Positions 18,353 to 27,605 are shown, counted from the first letter of the stretch. The stretch: 64,000 nt of DNA from an uncultured bacterium (GCA_949283255.1 CASDRS010000004.1:1-64000), one strand, 5' to 3'. A program made the numbers and translations. The notes: generated by a model not told the origin, from the letters alone.

Positions 18353-19450
18353 ATGTTCGGATATTATTGGAATTGCAATATGAATTATTTAAGTTGCGCA
18401 GGTATGTTTTTATATACCTTAGGTAGCATATTGTCTCCAAACAGAAGAGCTTACAATCCATACGCAATGTATCAATATCCGCAATACAGCAGCGCATATT
18501 ACCCATCATATTATCCGACAAACCTGCAGACCCAGCAGCAACAACTACAGCAACAGACGCAAAACTTAAATTTAGTAGGTAATACTCTTTCAAATCTTGC
18601 AGCTAACACTACAACGCAAATGGTTAGCCCACCAACAGTACAACAATCGCTTATAAATATAGCAAACACAAAGCCACAAACCAATATGAATCTTGTTGGG
18701 AACACATTAAGCAGCATAAATCCGAACGCACCATCTGTATCAACAAGTCCTTACGGGATGATGCCTGACATAACTGTAGCATCACCATCTTCTCCATTTT
18801 CACTATATTCTATGTCAAATTACGCTCAATCTTCACCAACACTTTTCCAAATAGCAAATGCTAAGAATAACAGCTATATGCTAAATAAAACAGCCGCTGA
18901 CTACTCTCCATCTGCAGCAGACTCAAATGTCGGAAAAGTTGGTAAAAAAGTTAAACCAAGTCCGGAAATAGTACAACGAGTAAAACAAATTGCACAAAAA
19001 ATAAATTGTGATTATAAAGACTTGCTCGGTCTAATATTCTGTGAATCTTCATTTAAAACCGTTCCTGATAACTGGAACGGCAAATCTGCCGTTGGGCTTA
19101 TACAATTTACAGATATCTGTATCCAAGATATAAATAAAACATATAATAAGAATTACACCAAACAACAAATAGCTAAAATGACAGCTCTACAGCAACTGGA
19201 TGTAGCAGAACTCGCACTCATAAGAGCGAAAAATGTTGCAGGATTTCCGGCATCACACAAACTGACGGCAGGAGAGCTATATGCAATCAACTATGCACCA
19301 GGATTTGCAAAAAGAAAGAATTATGTAACAAGAAGAGGTGACGGTCACTATGAAGGCAATGAAGGCTTAGACCTTAATAAGGACGGCAAAATCACTCACG
19401 CAGAACTTGCATCAAAAATAAATAACGGGAAGCTACACGTCATTTGCTAA
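18353..19450 (+). CDS. Lysozyme-fold (transglycosylase-like) protein with EF-hand
   Basis: A 365-aa protein. Residues ~205-330 resemble a lytic transglycosylase/lysozyme-like domain: LLGLIFCESSFKTVPDNW with the candidate catalytic Glu, then SAVGLIQFT. The last ~25 residues contain an EF-hand/dockerin-like calcium loop, DLNKDGKITHAE. The N-terminal ~190 residues are Gln/Asn/Ser/Pro-rich, with two copies of NLVGNTLS and a QQQQLQQQ run. The extreme N-terminus (YLSCAGMFLYTLGSIL) is hydrophobic and may be a membrane or export signal. It may trim peptidoglycan. The catalytic role is inferred from the fold motif. Confidence 0.75.
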   Translation: MFGYYWNCNMNYLSCAGMFLYTLGSILSPNRRAYNPYAMYQYPQYSSAYYPSYYPTNLQTQQQQLQQQTQNLNLVGNTLSNLAANTTTQMVSPPTVQQSLINIANTKPQTNMNLVGNTLSSINPNAPSVSTSPYGMMPDITVASPSSPFSLYSMSNYAQSSPTLFQIANAKNNSYMLNKTAADYSPSAADSNVGKVGKKVKPSPEIVQRVKQIAQKINCDYKDLLGLIFCESSFKTVPDNWNGKSAVGLIQFTDICIQDINKTYNKNYTKQQIAKMTALQQLDVAELALIRAKNVAGFPASHKLTAGELYAINYAPGFAKRKNYVTRRGDGHYEGNEGLDLNKDGKITHAELASKINNGKLHVIC

Positions 19451-19554
19451 TATGTATCAATGTTCGCAACAATTCTCAATAATCCGTTGCTATCAAAATT
19501 TTTTTCAGTTATGTTCAAGAAAGATAATTTTGTATATGTTTAGGAAGGAATGAA

Positions 19555-20451
19555 ATGGAAAAGGGATACGTAGAAAACGGCTTTATTGTTGACTTGGCAC
19601 ACTCAAAGAAAACATCTGAAGTTATTTATGAGCTGAGCAAAATTTTAGATATGCCGGAAGCTAAAAACAAAAAAATCTGCCTTAAACTTGGAGATATGAA
19701 CTTAACTGAACCTGAGCTTGTAAGCATAAAAGCATTAATTGAAACAATGAGTTCAGAAATAGAATTTATAAGCACAAGTTCTGAGATAACAAAATCAGCT
19801 GCAACCGAACTTGGGATTGAAATATCAGAATTGGGTACTGTGGTTCCGGCACTTGATATAACAGCAAGTGAAGAAAAAAATGAAACCACAAACGCTGAAC
19901 TGGAAACAGCACTGGACAAAATATTTGGAGAAGGCGATTTTGAAGAGCGTTATCCTGACCCTGAAGAAAAGAAAGAAGAAGAGGAAAAGGACTCAAAAGA
20001 AGAATCAAAAGCCTTTGAAGGAGATGTTCAAATAGTAGAATTTGAAGAAGTCGAAGATTTGGAAGAATTGAGAAAACACGACAGAGAAACTGAAAAATTA
20101 CCGACTTTGTACATTCACAGAACACTCAGATCAGGTCAAAGCCTTACATCTGACGGTAACGTTGTAATCATCGGAGACGTAAACCCAGGCGCAGAAATCA
20201 TTGCAAAAGGCGACATTACAGTATGGGGAATTTTAGGAGGAATAGCCCACGCAGGATCAGACGGCAACCTTTACTCTAAAATAAGAGCCCTGAAACTCAA
20301 TGCAATACAAATCAGAATAGGTAATATATTTGCCAGAAGACCTGATACTGTAAATACTCCATACATTCACAGAACAGATTCCTTCGTACCAGAAGAAGCT
20401 CGAGTAAACAAAAAACATATTATGATATATAAATTACACGAAGCAGAATAA
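19555..20451 (+). CDS. minC: Septum-site determining protein MinC
   Basis: A 298-aa inhibitor of FtsZ polymerisation, targeted to the poles by MinD. The C-terminal ~100 residues are the diagnostic MinC beta-helix: LRSGQSLTSDGNVVIIGDVN (in part), GAEIIAKGDITVWGILGG and AHAGSDGN. The N-terminal domain is divergent. Between them lies an unusually acidic linker (~residues 120-175) rich in Glu and Lys. It precedes minD by 67 bases. AAGGAATGAA precedes the start. Confidence 0.92.
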   Translation: MEKGYVENGFIVDLAHSKKTSEVIYELSKILDMPEAKNKKICLKLGDMNLTEPELVSIKALIETMSSEIEFISTSSEITKSAATELGIEISELGTVVPALDITASEEKNETTNAELETALDKIFGEGDFEERYPDPEEKKEEEEKDSKEESKAFEGDVQIVEFEEVEDLEELRKHDRETEKLPTLYIHRTLRSGQSLTSDGNVVIIGDVNPGAEIIAKGDITVWGILGGIAHAGSDGNLYSKIRALKLNAIQIRIGNIFARRPDTVNTPYIHRTDSFVPEEARVNKKHIMIYKLHEAE

Positions 20452-20518
20452 GGATTTATAAAATATGACAATAACAGCTGAAAACGTAAAAGAAAAAGAC
20501 AATAAAAAAGGAGATATA

Positions 20519-21334
20519 ATGAGCGGTCGAGTAATAGTAATTACATCCGGAAAAGGTGGAGTTGGGAAAACAACGACCAACGCAAACATCGGCACAGCGC
20601 TTGCAAAAGCCGGTAAAAAAGTTGTTATGATAGATACTGACCTTGGGTTAAGGAACTTAGACTTGTTGTTAGGACTTGAAAACAGAATTGTATACACAAT
20701 AGTTGACGTTGTTGAAGGTCGCTGCAAATTAAGACAGGCCTTAGTAAAAGATAAAAAGAACCCTAACCTTTGCTTGCTTGCAGCTGCACAAACAAGGGAC
20801 AAAACAGCAGTTACAGAAGAGCAATTGAGAGATATCTGCGAAGAATTAAAGAAAGATTTTGATTTTATTTTAGTAGACTGTCCTGCAGGTATAGAACAGG
20901 GATTTCAAAACGCAGTTGCAGGAGCAAGCGAAGCTATCGTTGTAACAACACCAGAAATGTCTGCTGTTCGTGACGCTGATAGAATTATCGGGTTGCTTGA
21001 AGCAAGAGAAGAAATCAAATCATACAAATTGCTTTTAAACAGAGTAAGACCGAATATGATAAAATCAAATGATATGATGAGCGTTGACGATGTAGTAGAA
21101 ATCTTATCAGCACCGCTTATCGGTATTATTCCTGAAGATACAGGAATAATCACTTCAACAAACAAAGGTGAACCAATAGTTAATGATGAAAAATCTCTTG
21201 CGGGTCAAGCATATAGAAACGTAGCAAGAAGAATTATCGGCGAAGATGTTCCGTTCCTAAACCTGGAAGAAGATACCGGAGTTTTGAGTAAAGTTAAGAA
21301 GTTTTTTGCCGGCTTAATCGGTAAGGAGAAGTAA
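20519..21334 (+). CDS. minD: Septum-site determining ATPase MinD
   Basis: A ParA/MinD-family ATPase that recruits MinC to the membrane and oscillates under MinE control. The deviant Walker A GKGGVGKTT follows MSGRVIVITS, and the switch motif DTDLGLRNLD and VDCPAGIEQGF are intact. The C-terminus (VKKFFAGLIGK) looks like the amphipathic membrane-targeting helix. I prefer the ATG at 20519, which has AAAGGAG at ideal spacing. An in-frame ATG at 20465 with a weaker AAGGA would add 18 charged residues that are not usual for MinD. Confidence 0.95.
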   Translation: MSGRVIVITSGKGGVGKTTTNANIGTALAKAGKKVVMIDTDLGLRNLDLLLGLENRIVYTIVDVVEGRCKLRQALVKDKKNPNLCLLAAAQTRDKTAVTEEQLRDICEELKKDFDFILVDCPAGIEQGFQNAVAGASEAIVVTTPEMSAVRDADRIIGLLEAREEIKSYKLLLNRVRPNMIKSNDMMSVDDVVEILSAPLIGIIPEDTGIITSTNKGEPIVNDEKSLAGQAYRNVARRIIGEDVPFLNLEEDTGVLSKVKKFFAGLIGKEK

Positions 21335-21335
21335 G

Positions 21336-21899
21336 ATGAAAGATATATTTACAGATTTATATAACAAAGTTCTTGGCTTCTTCAAACAAACCGAAAAGAA
21401 AAATGACGAAAGCTCAAAAGAAGTAGCTTGCAACAGACTAAAATTTGTCTTGATGCAAGACCGAACAAATCTAACACCTGAGCTCATGGACAGAATGAGA
21501 AAAGAATTAATCGAACTTCTATCAAAATATGTAGAAATGGATAAAGAAGCTCTGGAATTAGGATTTGAACAAGAAGGAAGCCAAATGGCATTAATGCTAT
21601 CAATCCCTGTTTTAAGAGCAAGAGAAGAAGCTGAGATTGAAGCTACACTTGCAGAAGAAGATGCAAAAAAAGCAAAAGAAGAAGCTGACGCTGAAAAAGA
21701 TTCTGAAGGTGAAGAAGATGAATCGAACGATTCAGAAGCTCAATCTGATAACGAAGCAGACACAGAAGAAGTTGAAGCTGAAATTGAAATCACAGAAGAA
21801 CCTCAAGGCCAAGAAGAAGACTCTGAGAATAACAATTCGAGCGGAGAAGAAAACAAAAGTTCATCTTCGAGCAAAAAAACAAAAACAGCTAAGAAATAA
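21336..21899 (+). CDS. minE: Cell division topological specificity factor MinE with acidic tail
   Basis: A 187-aa protein whose first ~95 residues match MinE: KEVACNRLKFVLMQDRTNLTP (in part), which contains the MinD-activating strand, then a beta-domain to SIPVLRA. The N-terminal FTDLYNKVLGFF could be its membrane-targeting helix. The remaining ~90 residues are an acidic extension dominated by Glu, Asp, Ser and Ala, ending SSSSKKTKTAKK. Typical MinE is ~85-110 aa. It starts one base after minD's stop and ends at a strong terminator. Frame and composition continue smoothly, so the tail looks genuine. Confidence 0.9.
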   Translation: MKDIFTDLYNKVLGFFKQTEKKNDESSKEVACNRLKFVLMQDRTNLTPELMDRMRKELIELLSKYVEMDKEALELGFEQEGSQMALMLSIPVLRAREEAEIEATLAEEDAKKAKEEADAEKDSEGEEDESNDSEAQSDNEADTEEVEAEIEITEEPQGQEEDSENNNSSGEENKSSSSSKKTKTAKK

Positions 21900-21906
21900 T
21901 ATAAAC

Positions 21907-21934
21907 AAAAAGGCGGATTTTATCCGCCTTTTTG
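21907..21934 (+). terminator. Intrinsic terminator of the min operon
   Basis: GGCGGAT and ATCCGCC form a 7-bp stem with a short loop, preceded by A-run and followed by TTTTT. Confidence 0.88.
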
Positions 21935-21980
21935 CTTGTAAAAAAAACAAATTTATAGTATATATTATCTAGGGGTATAA

Positions 21981-22946
21981 GTGGAAGATAAGAGTGGAAA
22001 GAGTAAATTGGATCTGGAAGCAATAGCAAAAGAATGCAATTTGTTTGATAACACGAAACTTGAAGATGTCGTCTCCAAGATTAAAGCGCTTGACGATAAA
22101 TACGAGCGTGATGATCTTGTCACAATATACAATTATTTTCTTTCAGTTTGCAAATCTCCGAATATTCTATCTGAACTAATTAGATTTGAAGACAGATTCA
22201 GAGATAAATCATCCCTTCCGGTATTAGTTGACTTACTACTACTACAACAAGGCGAAGACACCCCTGACAGAGACGAGTACACAAATGTAAGAGTAATGTG
22301 TGCAAAAGCTATTGCAAACTTAAAAGACACCTCTGCCGTTAATTCACTCTTATACTGTTTAAATAATAAAAACGAGAATTACAAAGTAAGATTTGCATGC
22401 GCAGACGCTCTTGGAAAAATTGGAGACAAATACGCAGTTGCCCCACTAATAGATGTAGTAAAAGATGAAAACGAAAGATCCGTATACTTAAGAGAATCCG
22501 CAGCCTCAGCGCTAGGTATGCTGGGAGACTTAAGAGCAATAGATCCTTTGGTAAGTATTTTAGAAACAAAACAAGGAATCTTAGACAAATTTACATTTTT
22601 AAAAGAACGAGTAATCGAAGCTTTAAGCAAGCTAAGACTAAATGATAACCAGAGAGTTTTTAATGCATTAAAACAATCTCTAATGGACGAATCACCACAG
22701 GTAAGAATTAATGCAATAGAAGCGATAATGGAAAGCGAAAACCCAGATTCATACGAAGTAATAAAACCATGCCTAAAAGATGAAAATAGCGAAGTTCAAA
22801 AAAATGCATTAATAGCACTCTACAACATTTCGGACAGAGATATTTTAGATGAAGTGATAAACAGCCCTGAATACAGTGATCATCTAAAAATGGAAGCAGT
22901 CACAATTATAGAAGAATACGAAACAGAGGCAGGAAAAAATGAGTAA
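21981..22946 (+). CDS. HEAT-repeat protein
   Basis: A 321-aa alpha-solenoid protein with about five or six HEAT/PBS-lyase-type repeats. Examples are VRMCAKAIANLKDTSAVNSL, VRFACADALGKIGDKYAVAP and LRESAASALGMLGDLRAIDP. Such repeats bind proteins and, in cyanobacteria, include phycobilin lyase relatives; no such role is implied here. Start is GTG with AGGGG eight bases upstream. Its last codons overlap queC by eight bases, so translation of queC may depend on it. Function unknown. Confidence 0.85.
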   Translation: MEDKSGKSKLDLEAIAKECNLFDNTKLEDVVSKIKALDDKYERDDLVTIYNYFLSVCKSPNILSELIRFEDRFRDKSSLPVLVDLLLLQQGEDTPDRDEYTNVRVMCAKAIANLKDTSAVNSLLYCLNNKNENYKVRFACADALGKIGDKYAVAPLIDVVKDENERSVYLRESAASALGMLGDLRAIDPLVSILETKQGILDKFTFLKERVIEALSKLRLNDNQRVFNALKQSLMDESPQVRINAIEAIMESENPDSYEVIKPCLKDENSEVQKNALIALYNISDRDILDEVINSPEYSDHLKMEAVTIIEEYETEAGKNE

Positions 22947-23601
22947 TAAATCAATAATTTTACTCTCAGGAGGGCTGGACTCAGTAGTAAGTCTTGGACT
23001 CTGCAGAGAGAAATATAACGTAGAATTGGCTCTAACTTTTGATTACGGTCAAAAAGCAGCCGAGCAAGAAATCTCAGCCGCACAGCAAATTGCTAAATAC
23101 TACAAAACAGAACACAAAGTAATCAAATTAGATTGGTTAAGAGATATTACCAAAACTGCACTGGTTGCGGATATGGAACTACCGAAAGGAATTGACCACG
23201 CTGAAGAAAGCGCAAAAGCAGTTTGGGTTCCGAACAGAAACGGGTTGTTCTTAAACATTGCAGGAAGCTTTGCAGAAAGCGGAAATTTTACACACATAAT
23301 AATAGGAGCAAACAAAGAAGAAGGAACAACTTTTCCTGATAACACGCAAGAATTTGCAGATAGAGTCAGCGCTGAATTTGAGTACTCAACACTAAACAAG
23401 CCTAAGGTTCTGGTACCCTTGATAAATTATGATAAGAATGATATAGTAAGATTAGCTTTAGAGAATAAAATGCCTTTAGAACTTATCAAAAGTTGTTATA
23501 AAGGAGGCTCAAAACATTGCGGAGTATGTGAATCTTGCACAAGATTAAAAAATGCTCTACAATACAATGGTGACACACATTATATAAAGATATTATTTTA
23601 A
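22939..23601 (+). CDS. queC: 7-cyano-7-deazaguanine synthase
   Basis: A 220-aa ATP-dependent enzyme that converts 7-carboxy-7-deazaguanine and ammonia to preQ0 for queuosine in tRNA. The PP-loop LLSGGLDSVVSLG is at the N-terminus. The zinc site C-x8-C-x2-C-x2-C is seen in SCYKGGSKHCGVCESC. Length is typical. The other queuosine genes (queD, queE, queF, tgt) are not in this window. It overlaps the HEAT gene and is followed three bases later by a DUF366-like gene. Confidence 0.95.
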   Translation: MSNKSIILLSGGLDSVVSLGLCREKYNVELALTFDYGQKAAEQEISAAQQIAKYYKTEHKVIKLDWLRDITKTALVADMELPKGIDHAEESAKAVWVPNRNGLFLNIAGSFAESGNFTHIIIGANKEEGTTFPDNTQEFADRVSAEFEYSTLNKPKVLVPLINYDKNDIVRLALENKMPLELIKSCYKGGSKHCGVCESCTRLKNALQYNGDTHYIKILF

Positions 23602-23604
23602 ATT

Positions 23605-24159
23605 ATGCAGACAAAACTATTAGAAAAAGAAATTAAATATGAAGGATTTCAACTTGCCCCACACTGGATATATAAGAATTTTAAAATTCAGGGTGATGCA
23701 ACAGTTGCATTTATAGGTGAATGCGATGTAAAGCTTGATGAAATGGTTGATATTGAAGATGTAATAAACAACGAACCAATATACAGCAAATCAATGCTCA
23801 GCTTTATCTCAGAGCAATTTAATATAGGGTTGGTTGAAGGCGTATTAAGACAAAGGTTATTAATATGCATCATAAAAGAAGCTATTGAAAAACGAGGAAT
23901 CTCACTTCGCAGAAGCGGCGATGACTTATACGTTGATGATAAAAAACTAACAGTATCAATAGCAACAAAATCGGCGAACTCTGTACTAATACATACAGGC
24001 ATAAATATTATATCTGACGGAGCTCCAATAAAAGCTTGCGGATTAGAAAACGACTTAGGAATAACAGATATAGAAGAATTTGCAAATGAAGTATTGACAA
24101 ATTATGCTAACGAAATTGATGATATTATCCTTGCGAGTACAAAGGTTAGAGGAGTATAA
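23605..24159 (+). CDS. DUF366-like protein
   Basis: A 184-aa protein that I believe belongs to DUF366 (COG2029), judged from YEGFQLAPHWIYKNFKIQGD and the later HTGINIISDGAPIKACGLE. No catalytic motif is proven. It starts three bases after queC, a position that suggests a link to deazaguanine metabolism, though family function is not established to my knowledge. No membrane segments. Confidence that it is a real gene is high; the family call is from memory. Confidence 0.7.
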   Translation: MQTKLLEKEIKYEGFQLAPHWIYKNFKIQGDATVAFIGECDVKLDEMVDIEDVINNEPIYSKSMLSFISEQFNIGLVEGVLRQRLLICIIKEAIEKRGISLRRSGDDLYVDDKKLTVSIATKSANSVLIHTGINIISDGAPIKACGLENDLGITDIEEFANEVLTNYANEIDDIILASTKVRGV

Positions 24160-24161
24160 AT

Positions 24162-24896
24162 ATGAGAATCGAAAATGAGTCAAGACAACCTTCCCATATA
24201 ACTTACAAAGAATACAAAACCAAACTCACTAAGAATAAAAAACAAACTGTAACAATGTTTGTATCGGTATTTTTTGTACTATTATTAATCTTTCTAGGCT
24301 TTGCAAAAATGATGTCTCCTGACGTAGACATAGCAATAGGAGACGAGAACGTTGCAACAGAATTGGATGCAAATAATACTGAATATAGCAGATCAGGAAA
24401 TGTAGACGAAAGACTTAAAGCGTTACAGGAAGAAGATGACGCTATAGCAAATCCGGAAACCAGAACAGAAGACGGAGGACTTGTTAAAATTCCTAAAAAA
24501 GAAGATAAAAATGTTCAATCCGTAGATGTTGAAAAGGAAATTGCAATGGAAGAAGAAGCAATAAAGAAAGCACACCCAGAAGAACCTGTTGCAACAATTC
24601 CAACACCTACTCCAACACATCCGACACAAACAACAGTCCATAATACACAACCTGCAGCAACGCAAACAATTATGGCAAGAGTTGTAGTGGGCTTTTATAA
24701 TACACAAGCGCAAGCTTCTGTAGCCAAAGGAATTTTACAAGAAGCAGGATTGGGAGTTACACCGCATATCCGCCCGATGGGATCAGGATATACACTACAA
24801 GTTGGTGCTTACAGTTCAAAAGAAGCAGCTAACAATCTTGCAAACAAATTGTTAATGAACAATTATCCTGCCAGAGTTATTATCGACGGCAATTAA
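24162..24896 (+). CDS. SPOR-domain membrane protein
   Basis: A 244-aa bitopic protein. A cytosolic N-terminus (~30 residues) leads to one membrane segment (~residues 29-48, MFVSVFFVLLLIFLGFA). A Glu/Asp-rich periplasmic stretch and a Pro/Thr linker (PTPTPTHPTQTT) follow. The C-terminal SPOR domain (~170-244) contains RVVVGFYNTQAQASVAKGIL and SGYTLQVGAYSSKEAANNLA. SPOR domains bind septal, denuded peptidoglycan, so a division-site role is likely. It is last in a tight run with the HEAT, queC and DUF366-like genes. Confidence 0.88.
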   Translation: MRIENESRQPSHITYKEYKTKLTKNKKQTVTMFVSVFFVLLLIFLGFAKMMSPDVDIAIGDENVATELDANNTEYSRSGNVDERLKALQEEDDAIANPETRTEDGGLVKIPKKEDKNVQSVDVEKEIAMEEEAIKKAHPEEPVATIPTPTPTHPTQTTVHNTQPAATQTIMARVVVGFYNTQAQASVAKGILQEAGLGVTPHIRPMGSGYTLQVGAYSSKEAANNLANKLLMNNYPARVIIDGN

Positions 24897-24959
24897 ATTG
24901 CACTGGGCTAGACTTTGTGATAAAGTTTAAAGAAGAATATATTTAGCTAAGGAGAAGAT

Positions 24960-26405
24960 ATGGAAAACAGTTTAAGAGATAAATATGAAGTTGTTATCGG
25001 CCTTGAGGTTCATGCCCAGCTGAAAACAAAATCAAAAATATTTGCTCCTGACGGAACAGAATTCGGTCAAGAACCAAATTCAGAAACAAGTCCTATTACT
25101 TTAGGAATGCCGGGAGTTTTACCTGTATTAAACAAAGAAGCTGTAAATATGGGTATATTAACAGGTCTTGCACTAAATTGTACAATACCACCAAGATGTA
25201 AATTTGACAGAAAACAATATTTCTATCCTGATTTGCCGAAAGGATATCAAATATCCCAATACGATGAACCTATATGCGTTGGCGGATATCTTGAAATTAA
25301 CGGCAAAAAAATCGGTATAACAAGAGCACACTTAGAAGAGGATGCAGGGAAATTAGTTCACGCAGGTGCTGACGGTTTGGCCGGTTCAAGCTATTCACTT
25401 GTAGACTTAAACAGAGCAGGCACACCTCTTTTAGAAATCGTATCTGAACCTGATATGAGAAGCTCTGAAGAAGCAAGAGCTTATATGGAAGAACTTAGAA
25501 ATATTGTAAGATATATTGGGGTTTGCGATGGCAACCTTGAAGAAGGTTCAATGAGATGTGACGCAAATATTTCAATTATGCCAAAAGGTTCTAAGGAATT
25601 TGGAACAAGAGCTGAGATTAAGAACGTAAACAGTTTTTCAGCACTTCAAAGAGCAATTGAATACGAAATTGACAGACAAATAGAAATCGTAGAAGAAGGC
25701 GGAGAAGTAGTACAAGAGACAAGATTGTGGGACGATAACTCAAGAGAAACACGTTCTATGAGAGGAAAAGAAGATGCACACGATTACAGATATTTTCCTG
25801 AACCTGACTTGATGCCGCTTGAAATTTCAAGAGAATGGGTTGAAGAAATCAGAGCTAAAATGCCTGAATTACCTTCTCAAAAAAGAGAAAGATACAAAGG
25901 ACTTGGATTAAGCGAATACGATGCGGGCGTAATTGTTGAACAAATGAATTTAGCATTATTTTTCGACAAAGTGCTTGAACTCGGAGCTACTCCAAAAACT
26001 GCGGTTAACTTCATTATGGGTGAAATTGCAGCATATTTGAAAGAAGAAAAACTTGATATTAATGAAACAAAATTAATTCCGGAAAATCTGGCTGAATTAA
26101 TCACATTAATAGAAAAGAAAACTATTTCAAATAATATAGGAAAACAAATTATTATAGATATGCTAAAAGATGGTACATCTGCTAAAGAAATTGTTGAAAA
26201 GAAAGGTTTAAGCCAAATCACAGATACTTCAGCAATTAAGGAAATATGCCAAAAAGTAGTAGATGCAAATCCTAACCAAGTAGCAGCTTATAAAGGTGGA
26301 AAAGTTCAATTATTTGGATTCTTTGTAGGACAAGTAATGAAAGAAACCAAAGGCAGAGCTAATCCACAAGTTGTTAACCAACTATTAAAAGAAATTCTAG
26401 GATAG
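24960..26405 (+). CDS. gatB: Asp/Glu-tRNA amidotransferase subunit B
   Basis: A 481-aa subunit of GatCAB, which amidates mischarged Glu-tRNA-Gln and Asp-tRNA-Asn. The signature YEVVIGLEVHAQLKTKSKIF and the kinase core (FDRKQYFYPDLPKGYQISQ, DHARLEED-like RAHLEEDAGKL) are intact, with the helical/YqeY tail at the C-terminus. AAGGAG precedes the ATG. gatA and gatC are not adjacent. It ends at a strong terminator. Confidence 0.96.
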   Translation: MENSLRDKYEVVIGLEVHAQLKTKSKIFAPDGTEFGQEPNSETSPITLGMPGVLPVLNKEAVNMGILTGLALNCTIPPRCKFDRKQYFYPDLPKGYQISQYDEPICVGGYLEINGKKIGITRAHLEEDAGKLVHAGADGLAGSSYSLVDLNRAGTPLLEIVSEPDMRSSEEARAYMEELRNIVRYIGVCDGNLEEGSMRCDANISIMPKGSKEFGTRAEIKNVNSFSALQRAIEYEIDRQIEIVEEGGEVVQETRLWDDNSRETRSMRGKEDAHDYRYFPEPDLMPLEISREWVEEIRAKMPELPSQKRERYKGLGLSEYDAGVIVEQMNLALFFDKVLELGATPKTAVNFIMGEIAAYLKEEKLDINETKLIPENLAELITLIEKKTISNNIGKQIIIDMLKDGTSAKEIVEKKGLSQITDTSAIKEICQKVVDANPNQVAAYKGGKVQLFGFFVGQVMKETKGRANPQVVNQLLKEILG

Positions 26406-26424
26406 TTTTATTAAATGATAATAA

Positions 26425-26449
26425 GGCGGGTAAATAAAACCCGCCTTTT
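26425..26449 (+). terminator. Intrinsic terminator after gatB
   Basis: GGCGGGT and ACCCGCC form a 7-bp stem with a 7-base loop, followed by TTTT. Confidence 0.88.
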
Positions 26450-26478
26450 GAAACATAAAAGAAGGGTAAAAGAGCAAC

Positions 26479-27534
26479 GTGTTTATAAATGATAAGAAAA
26501 CCAGTATGGAATGTGAAATATTTGAACAGCCGCAAATTTTAGACAACCTGTTCAAAACCCACGTTAATGACAATAACTACATTTTATTTGATATTCCAAC
26601 AGATATAGAAAAGATTATATTTGTAGCAAGCGGTTCGTCATATCATTGCGCCAGATATGGAGCAGATTTATTCGGCAACGTTGCAAATATTGAAGCCCGA
26701 GCTATCTATTCAAGCGAATTTCTTTTAAAAGCGGCAGTTCCACATGAAGATAATATTTTGTATGTTTTCATTACCCAATCTGGAGAAACCTCAGACACCA
26801 ATCAGGCTCTTGTAAAAGCAAAAGAATTAGGAATGAGGACACTTTGTATCACTAATAAAAAGGGGTCAACAATCTGGAAAGCTGCTGATTTTAAGATAGA
26901 TTGCTGTGCAGGAGAAGAAAAAAGTATTGCAGCAACAAAATCACTAACAACACAAATGCTATGCGTAACATTACTTGTACTTAAATATGCAGCACACAAA
27001 GGATATGATATTTCGAAATACCTTACGGATTTAAAAACATTACCGCAAAAACTAAAAGAAACATTCCTTTTGCACAAATGCATTAAAAAGCTTGCCAAAA
27101 AGATAGCAAAATATAAGATAATTGTTATAACAGCTGACGGAATATCCTATGCAATAGCAAAAGAAGCTTCACTAAAAATAAAAGAGACATCATACATCTG
27201 CACAATATCAAGTATTCTTGGTGAATTTATGCACGGACACGTTGCAGTTTTAAATAACAAAGCCGCGCAAATTCATATAGCAGTAGATGAATTAAATGAT
27301 ACAGCAACAAGCAATTTGAATAAAATTAGGGAAGAATATAATACACCACTATTTATAATAGGTAATACTTCTGAAAAAATTACGCCTGATGCAATATTAA
27401 ATATTGATTGCCCAAGCAGTACAGTAAAATCCTTCTGCTTAGTTATAATAATACAACTACTTGCACTAGAGACTGCACTTGCACTGCATAGAAATGTAGA
27501 CAAGCCTCACGGATTGCATAAAGTAGTTAAATAA
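26479..27534 (+). CDS. SIS-domain sugar isomerase-like protein (GlmS C-terminal type)
   Basis: A 351-aa protein with two sugar-isomerase (SIS) domains like the isomerase half of GlmS but with no N-terminal glutaminase. Visible motifs are VASGSSYHCARYGAD, TQSGETSDT, KGSTIWKAAD and EKSIAATKSLTTQ. The last fits the GlmS-type T/S-K phosphosugar loop. C-terminal AKEASLKIKETSY and EFMHGHVAVL also match. Relatives include AgaS and FrlB deaminases. The start is GTG with GAAGGG upstream. The substrate is probably an amino-sugar phosphate, not provable from context. Confidence 0.85.
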   Translation: MFINDKKTSMECEIFEQPQILDNLFKTHVNDNNYILFDIPTDIEKIIFVASGSSYHCARYGADLFGNVANIEARAIYSSEFLLKAAVPHEDNILYVFITQSGETSDTNQALVKAKELGMRTLCITNKKGSTIWKAADFKIDCCAGEEKSIAATKSLTTQMLCVTLLVLKYAAHKGYDISKYLTDLKTLPQKLKETFLLHKCIKKLAKKIAKYKIIVITADGISYAIAKEASLKIKETSYICTISSILGEFMHGHVAVLNNKAAQIHIAVDELNDTATSNLNKIREEYNTPLFIIGNTSEKITPDAILNIDCPSSTVKSFCLVIIIQLLALETALALHRNVDKPHGLHKVVK

Positions 27535-27550
27535 AAAACATTTACAACAT

Positions 27551-27587
27551 AAAAAAGGCGGTGAATTACATAACACCGCCCTTTTTG
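27551..27587. terminator. Bidirectional intrinsic terminator
   Basis: GGCGGTG and CACCGCC form a stem between the convergent SIS gene and pheS, with A-run on the left and CTTTTT on the right. It can serve both strands. Confidence 0.85.
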
Positions 27588-27605
27588 TATAATCCAATAT
27601 AAGAA

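Noticed and set aside
20465-20518. Longer MinD with 18 extra N-terminal residues
   Set aside because: The ATG at 20519 has a much better Shine-Dalgarno, and MinD normally starts right before the P-loop strand.
22939-23000. preQ1 riboswitch before queC
   Set aside because: queC starts inside the preceding HEAT gene, so there is no leader in which one could sit.
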